A stretch of 64,000 nt of DNA, taken from positions 1-64,000 of the forward strand of contig CAVXYK010000018.1 in NCBI GenBank assembly GCA_963765875.1. Direction: 5' to 3'. Positions 1 to 7,633 of the stretch are shown here, piece after piece. The position numbers and the translations under genes were made by a program. How positions within the stretch are numbered: the first letter of the stretch is position 1; each line of letters starts with the position of its first letter. The notes beneath the pieces were generated by a model. That model ran no database searches. It saw only the letters and a program-made list of their open reading frames with translations, and was not told the DNA's origin. Origin of the DNA: JAWKOK01 sp963765875. Its GTDB lineage: Bacteria > Chloroflexota > Anaerolineae > Caldilineales > Caldilineaceae.

Positions 1-73
1 TCAGCCAAATATCATCCAATATCACCAACAACGTTTTTTTGAGCGAGCAACAGTCCTGAAAGGCGCGTCATCC

Positions 74-1294
74 TTGACCAACGAAATTGTCCTCATCAAC
101 GTGACCGGGCGTGATCGCACCGGTCTCATTGCCCGCATCACCAGTCTGCTGGCCGAGCATGATGTCAATGTGCTCGACATCGGTGAGGCCGTAATCCACG
201 ATTACATATCCTTCGGCATGCTGATTGAAATCCCCGAGGCTCAGCAGTCATCGTCGGTGCTCAAAGATCTGCTCTATGAAGCACACGGACTCGATGTGAA
301 GATCAACTTCTCGCCCGTCGATCCGGATGACTACGAACAGTGGGTCAGCGAGCAGGGCAAGGAGCGGCGCATGATCACAATGCTGGGGCGTAGGCTGACA
401 GCGCGGCAGATCGCCTTGGTGGCAGGTGTTATCGCCGACAATGGACTCAATATTGATGTGACGACACGCCTCTCTGGCCGTGTCTCGCTGCGCAATCCTG
501 ACATTCGACCCATGGCCAGTGTCCAGTTCAGCGTGAGTGGGAACCTGCCTGACGAGCAGCCCATGCGCGGCCGCTTGATGGAGATCGCCCACGACGCAGG
601 CGTCGACATCTCTTTCCACATCAACGACATCTATCGGCGCAATCGGCGGCTTGTTGTCTTCGACATGGACTCGACGCTGATTCAGACTGAGGTGATCAAC
701 GAATTGGCGAATCGGGCCGGGGTCGGTGAGGAGGTGGCGGCTATCACCGAGGCGGCCATGCGTGGCGAACTGGATTTCAGCCAGAGCCTACAGCGACGCG
801 TGGCCCTGCTGGCGGGGCTACCCGAGTCGATCCTGGTCGACGTAGCTAACACGCTCCCGCTCACCGAGGGCGCGGAGAGGGTGACCAGTACACTCAAGCG
901 TCTGGGTTACAAGATCGGCATTCTTTCGGGGGGGTTCGACTACTTCGGCGAGCGTCTGAAAGCACAGCTCGGTTTCGACTATCTCTATGCCAACAAGTTG
1001 GAGATCGTCGATGGAAAGCTGACGGGACGAGTATTGGGCAAGATTGTCGATGCCCAACGCAAGGCCGATCTCCTGCGCGAGATCGCGGCCAAGGAGGGAC
1101 TGACGTTGGCCCAGACCATTGCCGTGGGCGATGGCGCCAACGATCTGCCCATGCTTAGCATTGCCGGCCTGGGCATCGCCTTCCACGCCAAGCCCATTGT
1201 GCGCCGACAGGCGTCCAGCGCCATCAGCGATGTCGGGCTAGATGGGCTGCTCTATCTGATTGGCATTCGGGATCGGGAGTTGCGCCGTCCGTGA
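74..1294 (+). CDS. serB: Phosphoserine phosphatase SerB with two ACT domains
   Basis: Last step of serine biosynthesis: hydrolysis of O-phosphoserine to L-serine in the cytosol. The 406-residue protein has two N-terminal ACT domains (about 4-80 and 98-180), the amino-acid-sensing layout known from actinobacterial/Chloroflexota SerB, then a HAD phosphatase domain (about 190-400). HAD motif I is DMDST with nucleophile Asp197 and general acid Asp199, motif II is the LSGGF serine, and motif IV is GDGANDLPML. Start is TTG at 74 with a GAAAGGCG ribosome site just upstream; the first ACT strand (residues 4-10) begins right after it, so a later start would cut the fold. It ends in TGA. It stands alone, followed by a 594-base gene-free stretch. 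Feedback control by serine through the ACT domains is plausible from the family, not shown here. Confidence 0.95.
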   Translation: MTNEIVLINVTGRDRTGLIARITSLLAEHDVNVLDIGEAVIHDYISFGMLIEIPEAQQSSSVLKDLLYEAHGLDVKINFSPVDPDDYEQWVSEQGKERRMITMLGRRLTARQIALVAGVIADNGLNIDVTTRLSGRVSLRNPDIRPMASVQFSVSGNLPDEQPMRGRLMEIAHDAGVDISFHINDIYRRNRRLVVFDMDSTLIQTEVINELANRAGVGEEVAAITEAAMRGELDFSQSLQRRVALLAGLPESILVDVANTLPLTEGAERVTSTLKRLGYKIGILSGGFDYFGERLKAQLGFDYLYANKLEIVDGKLTGRVLGKIVDAQRKADLLREIAAKEGLTLAQTIAVGDGANDLPMLSIAGLGIAFHAKPIVRRQASSAISDVGLDGLLYLIGIRDRELRRP

Positions 1295-1413
1295 AGCGGC
1301 ATGGATGAACGGGCGACAGTTTGCTCGTAAATAGACGGAGCATTCACCTTCTCACGTTCCGCCCTTCAATGGTGAATCAAATTGGAAGGCCTAAATTCAG
1401 TACTTCACGATTT

Positions 1414-1547
1414 GTCATTCTGAGTGAGTCACCGTGTCCAGCTCGGTCATCAAGACAGACCAACGAAGAATCTGTACGACTCTGTCAAGACCCTTCGTTG
1501 GTATCTCAAGGGATCCAATCCACTGACGCTTTCCCACTCAGGGTGAC
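1414..1547. repeat. Palindromic intergenic repeat in the 1295-1888 gap
   Basis: The 594-base gap after serB holds no convincing gene. Its first half carries a nested inverted repeat: outer arms GTCATTCTGAGTG (1414-1426) and CACTCAGGGTGAC (1535-1547), 10 of 13 pairs, and inner arms ACCAACGAAG (1459-1468) and CTTCGTTGGT (1493-1502), perfect. This looks like a dispersed intergenic palindrome, not a terminator, because there is no T tract. No second copy was seen in this window. Confidence 0.55.
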
Positions 1548-1738
1548 AGCGCACCTCCTGCCGCAATTGGGCTTGCTTCTTAGAAGTGGGCCTGTCGAAC
1601 AACTTCACTCTGGCAAATGACCAGCGAAGAATCCTGTTTCGCTTGAATTCGTGAACTACTGAAATTGAAGATTCTGCGAGAATATGACTGTCATAGATGC
1701 GACCGCCTTTGCCATTACGGCAGAAAGACTAATCATTA

Positions 1739-1864
1739 GGGTGTGTTCAAAACGAGTTGAGCATTCGGGTAGCCGCAGCCTGAGCCTGTCGAAGGCGTAG
1801 GCGGGTCGACCCGGCTTCGACAAGCTCAGCCTGCACTTCGTCTCAACTGATTTTGAACACACCC
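1739..1864. mobile_element. MITE-like element with TA target duplication
   Basis: A 126-base element flanked by TA on both sides (1737-1738 and 1865-1866). Termini GGGTGTGTTCAAAA and TTTTGAACACACCC are perfect inverses and, with three more flanking bases (including the TA), form an 18-base perfect pair (1735-1752 / 1851-1868); pairing continues imperfectly through AACGAGTTGAG / CTCAACTGA. An inner inverted pair (CCTGAGCCTGTCGAAG at about 1779 and CTTCGACAAGCTCAG at about 1813) fills the core, so nearly the whole element can fold on itself. TA duplication is the signature of IS630/Tc1-mariner transposases. No transposase is encoded here, so it would be mobilised in trans. Confidence 0.65.
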
Positions 1865-1888
1865 TAATATTCTTGTCATGCTTTCAGT

Positions 1889-2803
1889 TTAGATCGGCCA
1901 GCTTTGCTGAATGCGCTCAATCTGGCGCTGTCGCTCCAGAGGGAGCCCGCTTCCGTTTGAAGCAGCGACGTTCTCCTGCAATTGGGCCGGCGTTCGTGCC
2001 CCAGGAATAATGGCCGAGATTGCCGGCGGCGTGAGGCTGTAATGATGGGCCAAACGAGTCATTCCCCCGTCGTAGGCATCGCCCAGAGGACGCAGATCGT
2101 CCACGAGTCGAATCCGTTCCAGGGCCGTATCGCCATCGAGCGCGGCCCGATGCCCGCCCAGATTACCCTGATCCAGGACAAATTTACCGGTCAGCACTCC
2201 TCTGGCCAAGGGCATCCTGCACAGTAGGCCGACGCCGGCTTTTTCGGCTACCGGGAAGAGCCGCTCGGCCTCTGTCTCAAAAATGTTGTAGGTAATCTGC
2301 AGGACGTCAACCAGGCCTTCTTCCATCAGCCACAGTGCGTCATCAACCGTTTGTACGGCCACCCCGCCGAGACGGATTTTGCCTTGCACCTTGAGTTTGT
2401 TCATGCCTTCATGCCAGTCAGGGTAGGCTTCCATCTCAGCCCGGCTAGGGCTATGCAGCTGGAGGATATCGATCCAGTCTCGCTGCAAACGCTTCAAACT
2501 ACCCTCAACAGAGAGAATCATCCGATCCACTGAAAACCCCTCTCCGTCTGCATAGCCGGAGCGGGTCATTTTGGTTGCAATATAGGCGTCATCCCGATTG
2601 CTGATGGCTCTGCCGAGCATCTCCTCGCTTCGACTGCCCTGATACTGTGTTGAGGTGTCAAAGACCGTCACGCCGAGATCGAGCGCTTGCTGGACGAGTG
2701 AGACCCAATAGTCATCGGGCTGAGCTTCATCGCCTAGGCGGTTACATCCAAGTCCGACCTCTGAAACGCGCAATCCTGTCCTGCCCAACGCTCGATAGTT
2801 CAT
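1889..2803 (-). CDS. Aldo/keto reductase
   Basis: NAD(P)H-dependent oxidoreductase of the aldo/keto reductase superfamily, 304 residues, a full-length TIM barrel. The catalytic tetrad is visible: Asp and Tyr in FDTSTQYQG (about 50-58), Lys in IATKMTR (about 84) and His in ILQLHSP (about 122). The C-terminal NADPH-binding segment with IIPGARTPAQLQEN is present. Start ATG at 2803 has GGGAG/AAGGAG upstream. The N-terminus MNYRALGRTGLRVSEVGLG is the classic form for the sugar/aldose AKR subgroup. Substrate cannot be told from sequence. It is transcribed away from the yaaA-like gene, and its 3' end lies 25 bases from the MITE-like element. Confidence 0.9.
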   Translation of the reverse strand: MNYRALGRTGLRVSEVGLGCNRLGDEAQPDDYWVSLVQQALDLGVTVFDTSTQYQGSRSEEMLGRAISNRDDAYIATKMTRSGYADGEGFSVDRMILSVEGSLKRLQRDWIDILQLHSPSRAEMEAYPDWHEGMNKLKVQGKIRLGGVAVQTVDDALWLMEEGLVDVLQITYNIFETEAERLFPVAEKAGVGLLCRMPLARGVLTGKFVLDQGNLGGHRAALDGDTALERIRLVDDLRPLGDAYDGGMTRLAHHYSLTPPAISAIIPGARTPAQLQENVAASNGSGLPLERQRQIERIQQSWPI

Positions 2804-2838
2804 TGAACTCCCATCTCCTTCTCAAATAAGGCCGCTGC

Positions 2839-2910
2839 AAGAAATTGAATCCCTGTTTGATAATGCTTGCGCAGCGGCTTGCAGGCCGTCAAATAGGGAT
2901 TCGATTTCTT
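2839..2910. repeat. Imperfect hairpin upstream of the YaaA-family gene
   Basis: Arms 2839-2860 and 2889-2910 pair at 20 of 22 positions. A second perfect pair, GCCGCTGC (2831-2838) and GCAGCGGC (2871-2878), overlaps it and would be mutually exclusive, giving two alternative folds. It lies in the divergent promoter space between two genes. No T tract follows, so a terminator is unlikely. Confidence 0.5.
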
Positions 2911-2947
2911 TGAACGGCCCAAGTGATTCTTTGAACGGCCTAAGTGA
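2906..2947 (+). repeat. Two tandem 21-base repeats next to the yaaA-like promoter
   Basis: Two head-to-tail copies of a 21-base unit (2906-2926 and 2927-2947) differ at one base. The core is CTTTGAACGGCC followed by AAGTGA. They end six bases before the -35 box at 2953, so they could be activator or repressor sites spaced two helical turns apart, or a simple tandem duplication. Confidence 0.5.
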
Positions 2948-2952
2948 CGATC

Positions 2953-2982
2953 TTGAGTGATGCAACTGAATAATGTTATGAT
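2953..2982 (+). promoter_or_regulatory. Sigma70-type promoter for the YaaA-family gene
   Basis: TTGAGT (2953-2958), an 18-base spacer and TATGAT (2977-2982). The expected transcript start near 2990 lies downstream of the first possible in-frame start at 2957, which argues for translation from ATG 3029. Confidence 0.5.
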
Positions 2983-3028
2983 TTCATTCTACCCTAGACG
3001 TCTCAAATTTTACCCTCAGGAACTCTCG

Positions 3029-3841
3029 ATGCAAGACTATACCATCCTCTTGCCACCATCTGAAGCGAAGAACCCTGGTGGAGATGATACCCTCAAATGG
3101 CCGGACATTGCCGACGACCGCCAGCTGAACGCGTTTTTGAAGATGGACCTGCCGCGCCGCGCGGTTATCAACGCTTTGCAGGCCTCGCTTTCACTTCCTG
3201 CAGCCGACCTCGCCAGGCTCTTTAGTGTCAAAGGCGTGCGGCTGGATCAAGCCGTCGATACCAACCGTCGCTTGCCCGGCGGACCGCTGCTGCCGGCGGT
3301 CAGGCGCTACAATGGCGTCCTATTTGATTTCCTCGACTACGATGGCATGGAGAGGACCACGCAGTCCGCGTTCGATGAGCATGCCGTCATCTTCAGCGGC
3401 CTCTGGGGGCTGCTGCGCCCCATGGATCTGATCCCGGACTACAAGCTCAAAATGGACGCTTCGCTGCCGAGTCTCGGCAAAGTCTCCGCCTTTTGGAAAC
3501 CGCTCGTGAGCACGCTGCTCAATCCCATGCTCGATGGCACGGTGGTCTGGGATCTGCTGCCTGGTGCGCACCGGGCAGCGTGGGACGGAAAAGCCGGCTA
3601 TGCAGCGCGCTGGCAGGTCAAATTCGTACAGCCGGGTGAGCGCAAAGGCAAACCGGTCTACAAGACCGTGACCCATTGGTCCAAGGCGCTCAAGGGTGCG
3701 TTGGTGCGTTTCATCTGTGAGCAGGGCGTTACGTCGCCAGATGCGTTGGTCGACTTTGCCCATCCTGAGGGCTATGTCTATCGGCCAGGCGAGAGCAAGC
3801 TGGGCGAGCGTGGCGGCGAATTGTTGTTTGTCAAGGGATAG
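3029..3841 (+). CDS. yaaA: YaaA/UPF0246 family peroxide-stress protein
   Basis: 270 residues starting at ATG 3029, chosen because AGGA (3018-3021) lies at good spacing and the family N-terminus ILLPPSEAK begins directly after it; an in-frame start at 2957 would add 24 residues with no family match and precedes the likely transcript start. The family in Escherichia coli lowers intracellular free iron and DNA damage under hydrogen peroxide, with DNA-binding activity reported; that role is transferred by similarity. Conserved features seen are LLPPSEAK, YNGVLFDFLDY, VIFSGLWGLLRP and the C-terminal GYVYRPGES. It converges on the propeller gene and its stop overlaps that gene's stop region by 11 bases. 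Confidence 0.85.
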   Translation: MQDYTILLPPSEAKNPGGDDTLKWPDIADDRQLNAFLKMDLPRRAVINALQASLSLPAADLARLFSVKGVRLDQAVDTNRRLPGGPLLPAVRRYNGVLFDFLDYDGMERTTQSAFDEHAVIFSGLWGLLRPMDLIPDYKLKMDASLPSLGKVSAFWKPLVSTLLNPMLDGTVVWDLLPGAHRAAWDGKAGYAARWQVKFVQPGERKGKPVYKTVTHWSKALKGALVRFICEQGVTSPDALVDFAHPEGYVYRPGESKLGERGGELLFVKG

Positions 3842-5721
3842 CTTTCACCACCAAGGGCAGGAAGATGTACTCGCTGCCCGGATCGGATGTCTGACAACCG
3901 TAGTGCAGGATGTGGGGGTCCCAGGCGGCCACCACATAGACATCGGTGGGCCCACTTCCCCATATGCCCCAGAACGAATCGACGAAACCATGATCAGCCC
4001 TGCGCCACTGGTCGCCGTCGAAGTGTAGGATCTGGCCGAGCACGCTCACCACATAGACATCGTCGGGACCGCTGCCCCAGACATCGGTAAGAAACTCCGA
4101 GCCTTCGGCAAGGCCATGGTCGACCGTGCGCCAGTCGTGGCCGTCGAAGTGCCGGATCATGCCCTCAAAACCCACGGCATAGACATCATCCGGCTCGCTC
4201 CCCCAGACAGCAATTAGCGGTCGAATATCTTCATCACGTTTGACGAGACGCCAGTCGTTGCCGTCGAAATGTAGAATCGTGCCATAGTCGCCGACCACAT
4301 AGACATCTTCGCTGCCGCTCCCCCAAATGCCGTTGAGATCAGTGTAGCTGAGATCCAGGCCGCTAATGTCCACTTCGACACGTCGCCACTCGTGGCCGTC
4401 ATAGTGCAAGATCGCGCCACGTTGGCCTACAATATAGATGTCATCGACACTGCTTCCCCACACAGACAAGAGTCTCTGCTTGGTCACGTCATGGTCAATG
4501 CTGCGCCACTCGCTGCCGTCATAATGCAGCAGCGTCCCCTGCTCACCGACGACGTAGACGTTGCTGTAGCTGTTCCCCCACACGGCATGGAGGCCCTTGA
4601 CGGTGAGACCATGCTCGACGTAACCCCAAATGCCGTCGCTGCGGCGCAGGATCGTTCCGGAAAAGCCGACAGCGTAAAGGTTGTTACTATCGCTGAAGCC
4701 CCGTACATCGTTGAGATTATCGACCAAGTTCGGATAATCATCCTGACGCCAGTTTGTGCCGTCGTAATGCACCGTCCCGCCATTGAGGCCCACGGCATGG
4801 ATATCGTCACTGCTGCTTCCCCAGAGGCTGGTAAGATAGTAGATGTCATGTTCCGGCTTCATATGGCGCCAGACCGAGCCGTTAAAGTGGTGCAGGCCAT
4901 CATACAGATCAAGAATATAGACATCATCCGGCCCGCTTCCCCAGATGTCGGCAGGCCACGAAGGCGTGAAAGAAAGTCGCCCCCATCCGTCACCGTCATA
5001 GTGTAGAACCTGGCCGAGTTGACTCACAGCATAGACATCAGATGGGCCGCTACCCCAAATGCTTGAAAGTGGAAGCTTGAATTGGCCACGGTCTATGCTC
5101 TGCCAGGCGTTGCCGTCAAAGTGGAGGATCACGCCCTCATCGCCTACGGCATAGATATCAGTCTCGCTGCTCCCCCAGATATCTTTGAGACCAAGATTCG
5201 TGAGTTTGTGATCGACACGGCTCCAGTCGGTTCCATCGTAGCGAAGGATCACGCCTTCATCGCCCACAGCATAGATATCGGTCGGTCCGCTTCCCCAAAG
5301 CCCGGAGAGCGTCATGCCGGTGAGATTGTGGGTGACAAGATTCCAGGCATCGCCGTCGAAGTGAAGGATCGTGCCGCTGTCGCCCACGACAAAAATGTTG
5401 CTGGGGCTGCTGGCCCACGTGCTGTGCAGTGTGGCAGCCGTAAGTCCATGGCGGACCTGTTGCCATCCACGGCCGCTGTCGTGAAGGATCATGCCATGGC
5501 CGCCCACGGCGTAGAGGTCGGCCGGACCGAGGCCCCAGACATGCTGAAGCGTGCTGCTCTGAGGCAGCGACTCCACGGCCCTCCAGATCACAGGTGTGTG
5601 TTGTCGGACTTTTCGCCTGGGCTGCGGCTTGATCGGCTCCACCGGCAAAGAGAGCCAGCAGCATCAACAGGCTCAAGATACGGGCCGACGTGCGGGTTCG
5701 ATGATTGGCGTTGGTATTCAT
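3831..5721 (-). CDS. Secreted 14-repeat propeller-like protein with a frameshift after the signal peptide
   Basis: About 630 residues if the two frames are joined. The first segment starts at ATG 5721 with a clear Sec signal (RILSLLMLLALFAGG, then AAAQA cleavage site). The mature part is in the next frame, open from 5648 to 3831. Removing one T from the TTTT run at 5610-5613 joins them as AQA-KVRQHTPV, so a single extra base is the lesion. The mature region is 14 tandem units of about 40 residues with consensus IWGSGPxDVYAVGxxGxILHFDGxxW. This is a pattern common in bacterial surface proteins and likely forms beta-propeller blades; 14 units would suit two seven-blade rings (inference). The chain ends in EYIFLPLVVKAIP. 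Function unknown. If the frameshift is real the protein would not be exported. Confidence 0.8.
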
Positions 5722-5763
5722 CAGATTGTCTCCATGGTTGACGGGTTGGTGACGGGTGAGATC

Positions 5764-6182
5764 CTAGGGATTGCGCACCATCGGCAGGTAGACCTCCTGA
5801 AAACAGTCCCAGACGGGAACGCTGCCGTCGGTATGCAGGATCGCGCTCGTGCCCACGGTATAGACGCCGCTGCCGCTGTTACCCCAAACGGCGTTGAACC
5901 CCGCAGTGGTGAGGCGATGAGGGACGTTGCGCCAACTGTTGCAGTCGTAGTGCATGATGGTCCCGCCATCGCCGACGGCATAGATGTCCGACCGGCTGCT
6001 GCCCCATACAGCCCAGAGTCCGTTCCCCTGCGGTAGCGGATGTGACCAGGCGCAGCCGCAGTTGTCCGGCGTATCTGCGGCGTTGGCGGCTGCCGGCTAA
6101 CCCAACCGGCCAGCATCGCAAGCAAGACGAGCACGATCGGGCCACAGAGTGGGCTGATTGCACGTAGCAGGAATCTGTTCAT
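5764..6182 (-). CDS. Short secreted paralogue of the propeller protein, frameshifted
   Basis: Starts at ATG 6182 behind GAGGATGG and encodes an N-terminal hydrophobic export segment (PIVLVLLAMLAGWVS). The frame then shifts near 6075-6100 by minus one (or plus two) into NCGCAWSHPLPQGNGLWAV, followed by two repeat units of the same W-G-x-x-x-x-D-[IV]-Y-x-V-G type as the downstream gene. The chain ends in QEVYLPMVRNP. About 140 residues in all. It lies 42 bases upstream of the 14-unit gene on the same strand. It may be a truncated relic or the short ancestor from which the long protein expanded. No function can be assigned. Confidence 0.6.
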
Positions 6183-6325
6183 TCCATCCTCTTCATAGTT
6201 TGCATACACATGAAAATCACCCCATAGCGAGCAAGGGCCTATCCGCATTCTAGCGCAAGGAGCGTTTCCCAAGCGTTTCATGATATTAAGGCTGCCGCAA
6301 ACACATTGTTTTGTGAACAATGCCC

Positions 6326-6354
6326 TTCACAACCGCACAGAGTTCGGCTATCAT
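6326..6354 (+). promoter_or_regulatory. Possible sigma70-type promoter for the second aldo/keto reductase
   Basis: TTCACA (6326-6331), a 17-base spacer and TATCAT (6349-6354), 43 bases before the chosen ATG at 6398. A small inverted pair ATTGTT/AACAAT (6305-6321) sits just upstream and could be an operator. Confidence 0.4.
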
Positions 6355-6397
6355 TGGGCCAATGATATCTCATGCTTTGTCCGACAAGGAGAACAGT

Positions 6398-7390
6398 ATG
6401 CAACGCCACCGACTGGGCAACACCGACATGAAAATCCCCAAGCTCTCCTGCGGTGGACTCTTCGTCTCCGCCTTCGGGACCGACTTCGAGGACGGCAAGG
6501 CAGCGGTCCATCGCGCCCTGGAATCGGGCATGAACTACATCGACACCGCGCCGGGCTATTCCAACAGTGAGGAAGTGCTGGGCCAGTTTCTGGCTGGTGT
6601 GGACCAGCCGTACTACCTGTCGACCAAGCTTGGCGGGCGCCCAAAACCGTTCGATCCCAAAAACGTGAACCAATTGCTCTTTAGCATCGACGAGAGCCTG
6701 CGCCTGCTCGGCCGAGACGTCATCGACATCCTCTATGTCCACGAGCCGGATCGACCGGGCCAATATGATTGGTTCGACTCCTGGGATACGTTCTACGGGC
6801 CGGTCAATGACGTGATCGAGGATCTGAAGAGCCGGGGCCTGATCCGCTATTCAGGCGTCGGTGGCACCACGGTCTACGAGATGACACGCATTGTCGAACG
6901 CGGCAACTATGACGTGCTGCTGACCGCCTTCAACTACAGCATCCTCTGGCGCGAGGCCGGCGAGACGCTGATCCCGGCGGCGGCCAAGCGCGGCATGGGC
7001 ATCGTGGCCGGATCGCCGTTACAGCAGGGCTGGCTGGCCCGTCCATGGTCCGAGTTCGTGGTCGACAATCCGCCGGCCTGGCTTTCACCCCAGCGCCGTG
7101 CCCAGCTCATGCGGCTCTACGATCTTGTCGAGCAGATCGACATGCCACTGGCCGAATTGGCGCTGCGTTTTGTGCTCTCCAATCCGGCCATCCACACAGT
7201 GCTGACCGGGGTGCGCTCGGCCGCCGAGGTCGAACAGAACGTGGCTGCGGCCGAGGCAGGGTCGTTGCCGGCCAATCTGCTAGACGAGCTGCAATCCATC
7301 GCCGACCTGGTCCCCTTCCGCCCCTGTGAGGAACCGATGGGCTTTGCATTGACCCGAGAGAGCTATCGTGGGCCGGGCATGTTGCGATGA
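6398..7390 (+). CDS. Aldo/keto reductase, L-fucose/D-threo-aldose dehydrogenase-like
   Basis: 330 residues from ATG 6398, which follows AAGGAGA at ideal spacing; the in-frame ATG at 6320 lies upstream of the likely promoter. Catalytic residues: Asp and Tyr in YIDTAPGYSNSEEVL (about 46-60), Lys in LSTKLGG (about 76), His in ILYVHEPD (about 112). The C-terminal cofactor segment TVLTGVRSAAEVEQNVAAAE is complete. The GRPKPFDP loop and overall length resemble the group that oxidises L-fucose, L-galactose or related aldoses. The substrate remains an inference. Not closely related to the AKR at 1889. Confidence 0.88.
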   Translation: MQRHRLGNTDMKIPKLSCGGLFVSAFGTDFEDGKAAVHRALESGMNYIDTAPGYSNSEEVLGQFLAGVDQPYYLSTKLGGRPKPFDPKNVNQLLFSIDESLRLLGRDVIDILYVHEPDRPGQYDWFDSWDTFYGPVNDVIEDLKSRGLIRYSGVGGTTVYEMTRIVERGNYDVLLTAFNYSILWREAGETLIPAAAKRGMGIVAGSPLQQGWLARPWSEFVVDNPPAWLSPQRRAQLMRLYDLVEQIDMPLAELALRFVLSNPAIHTVLTGVRSAAEVEQNVAAAEAGSLPANLLDELQSIADLVPFRPCEEPMGFALTRESYRGPGMLR

Positions 7391-7633
7391 GCCTGCGGCA
7401 CAAAATTGTGTTGCAGCCGGCTTTCCACGCCAAGTCAGGAAATGCTGCGCCAACACTTTGAGTCTAGGCCTGGTAACGACGGAACTGCTATACTGGGATC
7501 ACGCGGACCGGTGGAATGCAATATCGACACCACCGTTTTCAAACACAACCGAGCGTATTGGCGATGTACGAACCAGTGTTGAGCCACTTGCAAGGCGCGG
7601 GCTTCTTGCGGCGATGGAAGCCCTGGGAAGGTA

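Noticed and set aside
1321..1620. A 99-residue frame in the gap after serB
   Set aside because: Overlaps a palindromic repeat, no ribosome site, no known fold.
4392..5741. Two long plus-strand frames opposite the repeat protein
   Set aside because: Their repeated residues are the reverse reading of the 40-residue units.
5600..6100. Programmed frameshifting in the two propeller genes
   Set aside because: Shifts run in opposite directions and no shared slippery site or stimulatory structure is seen.
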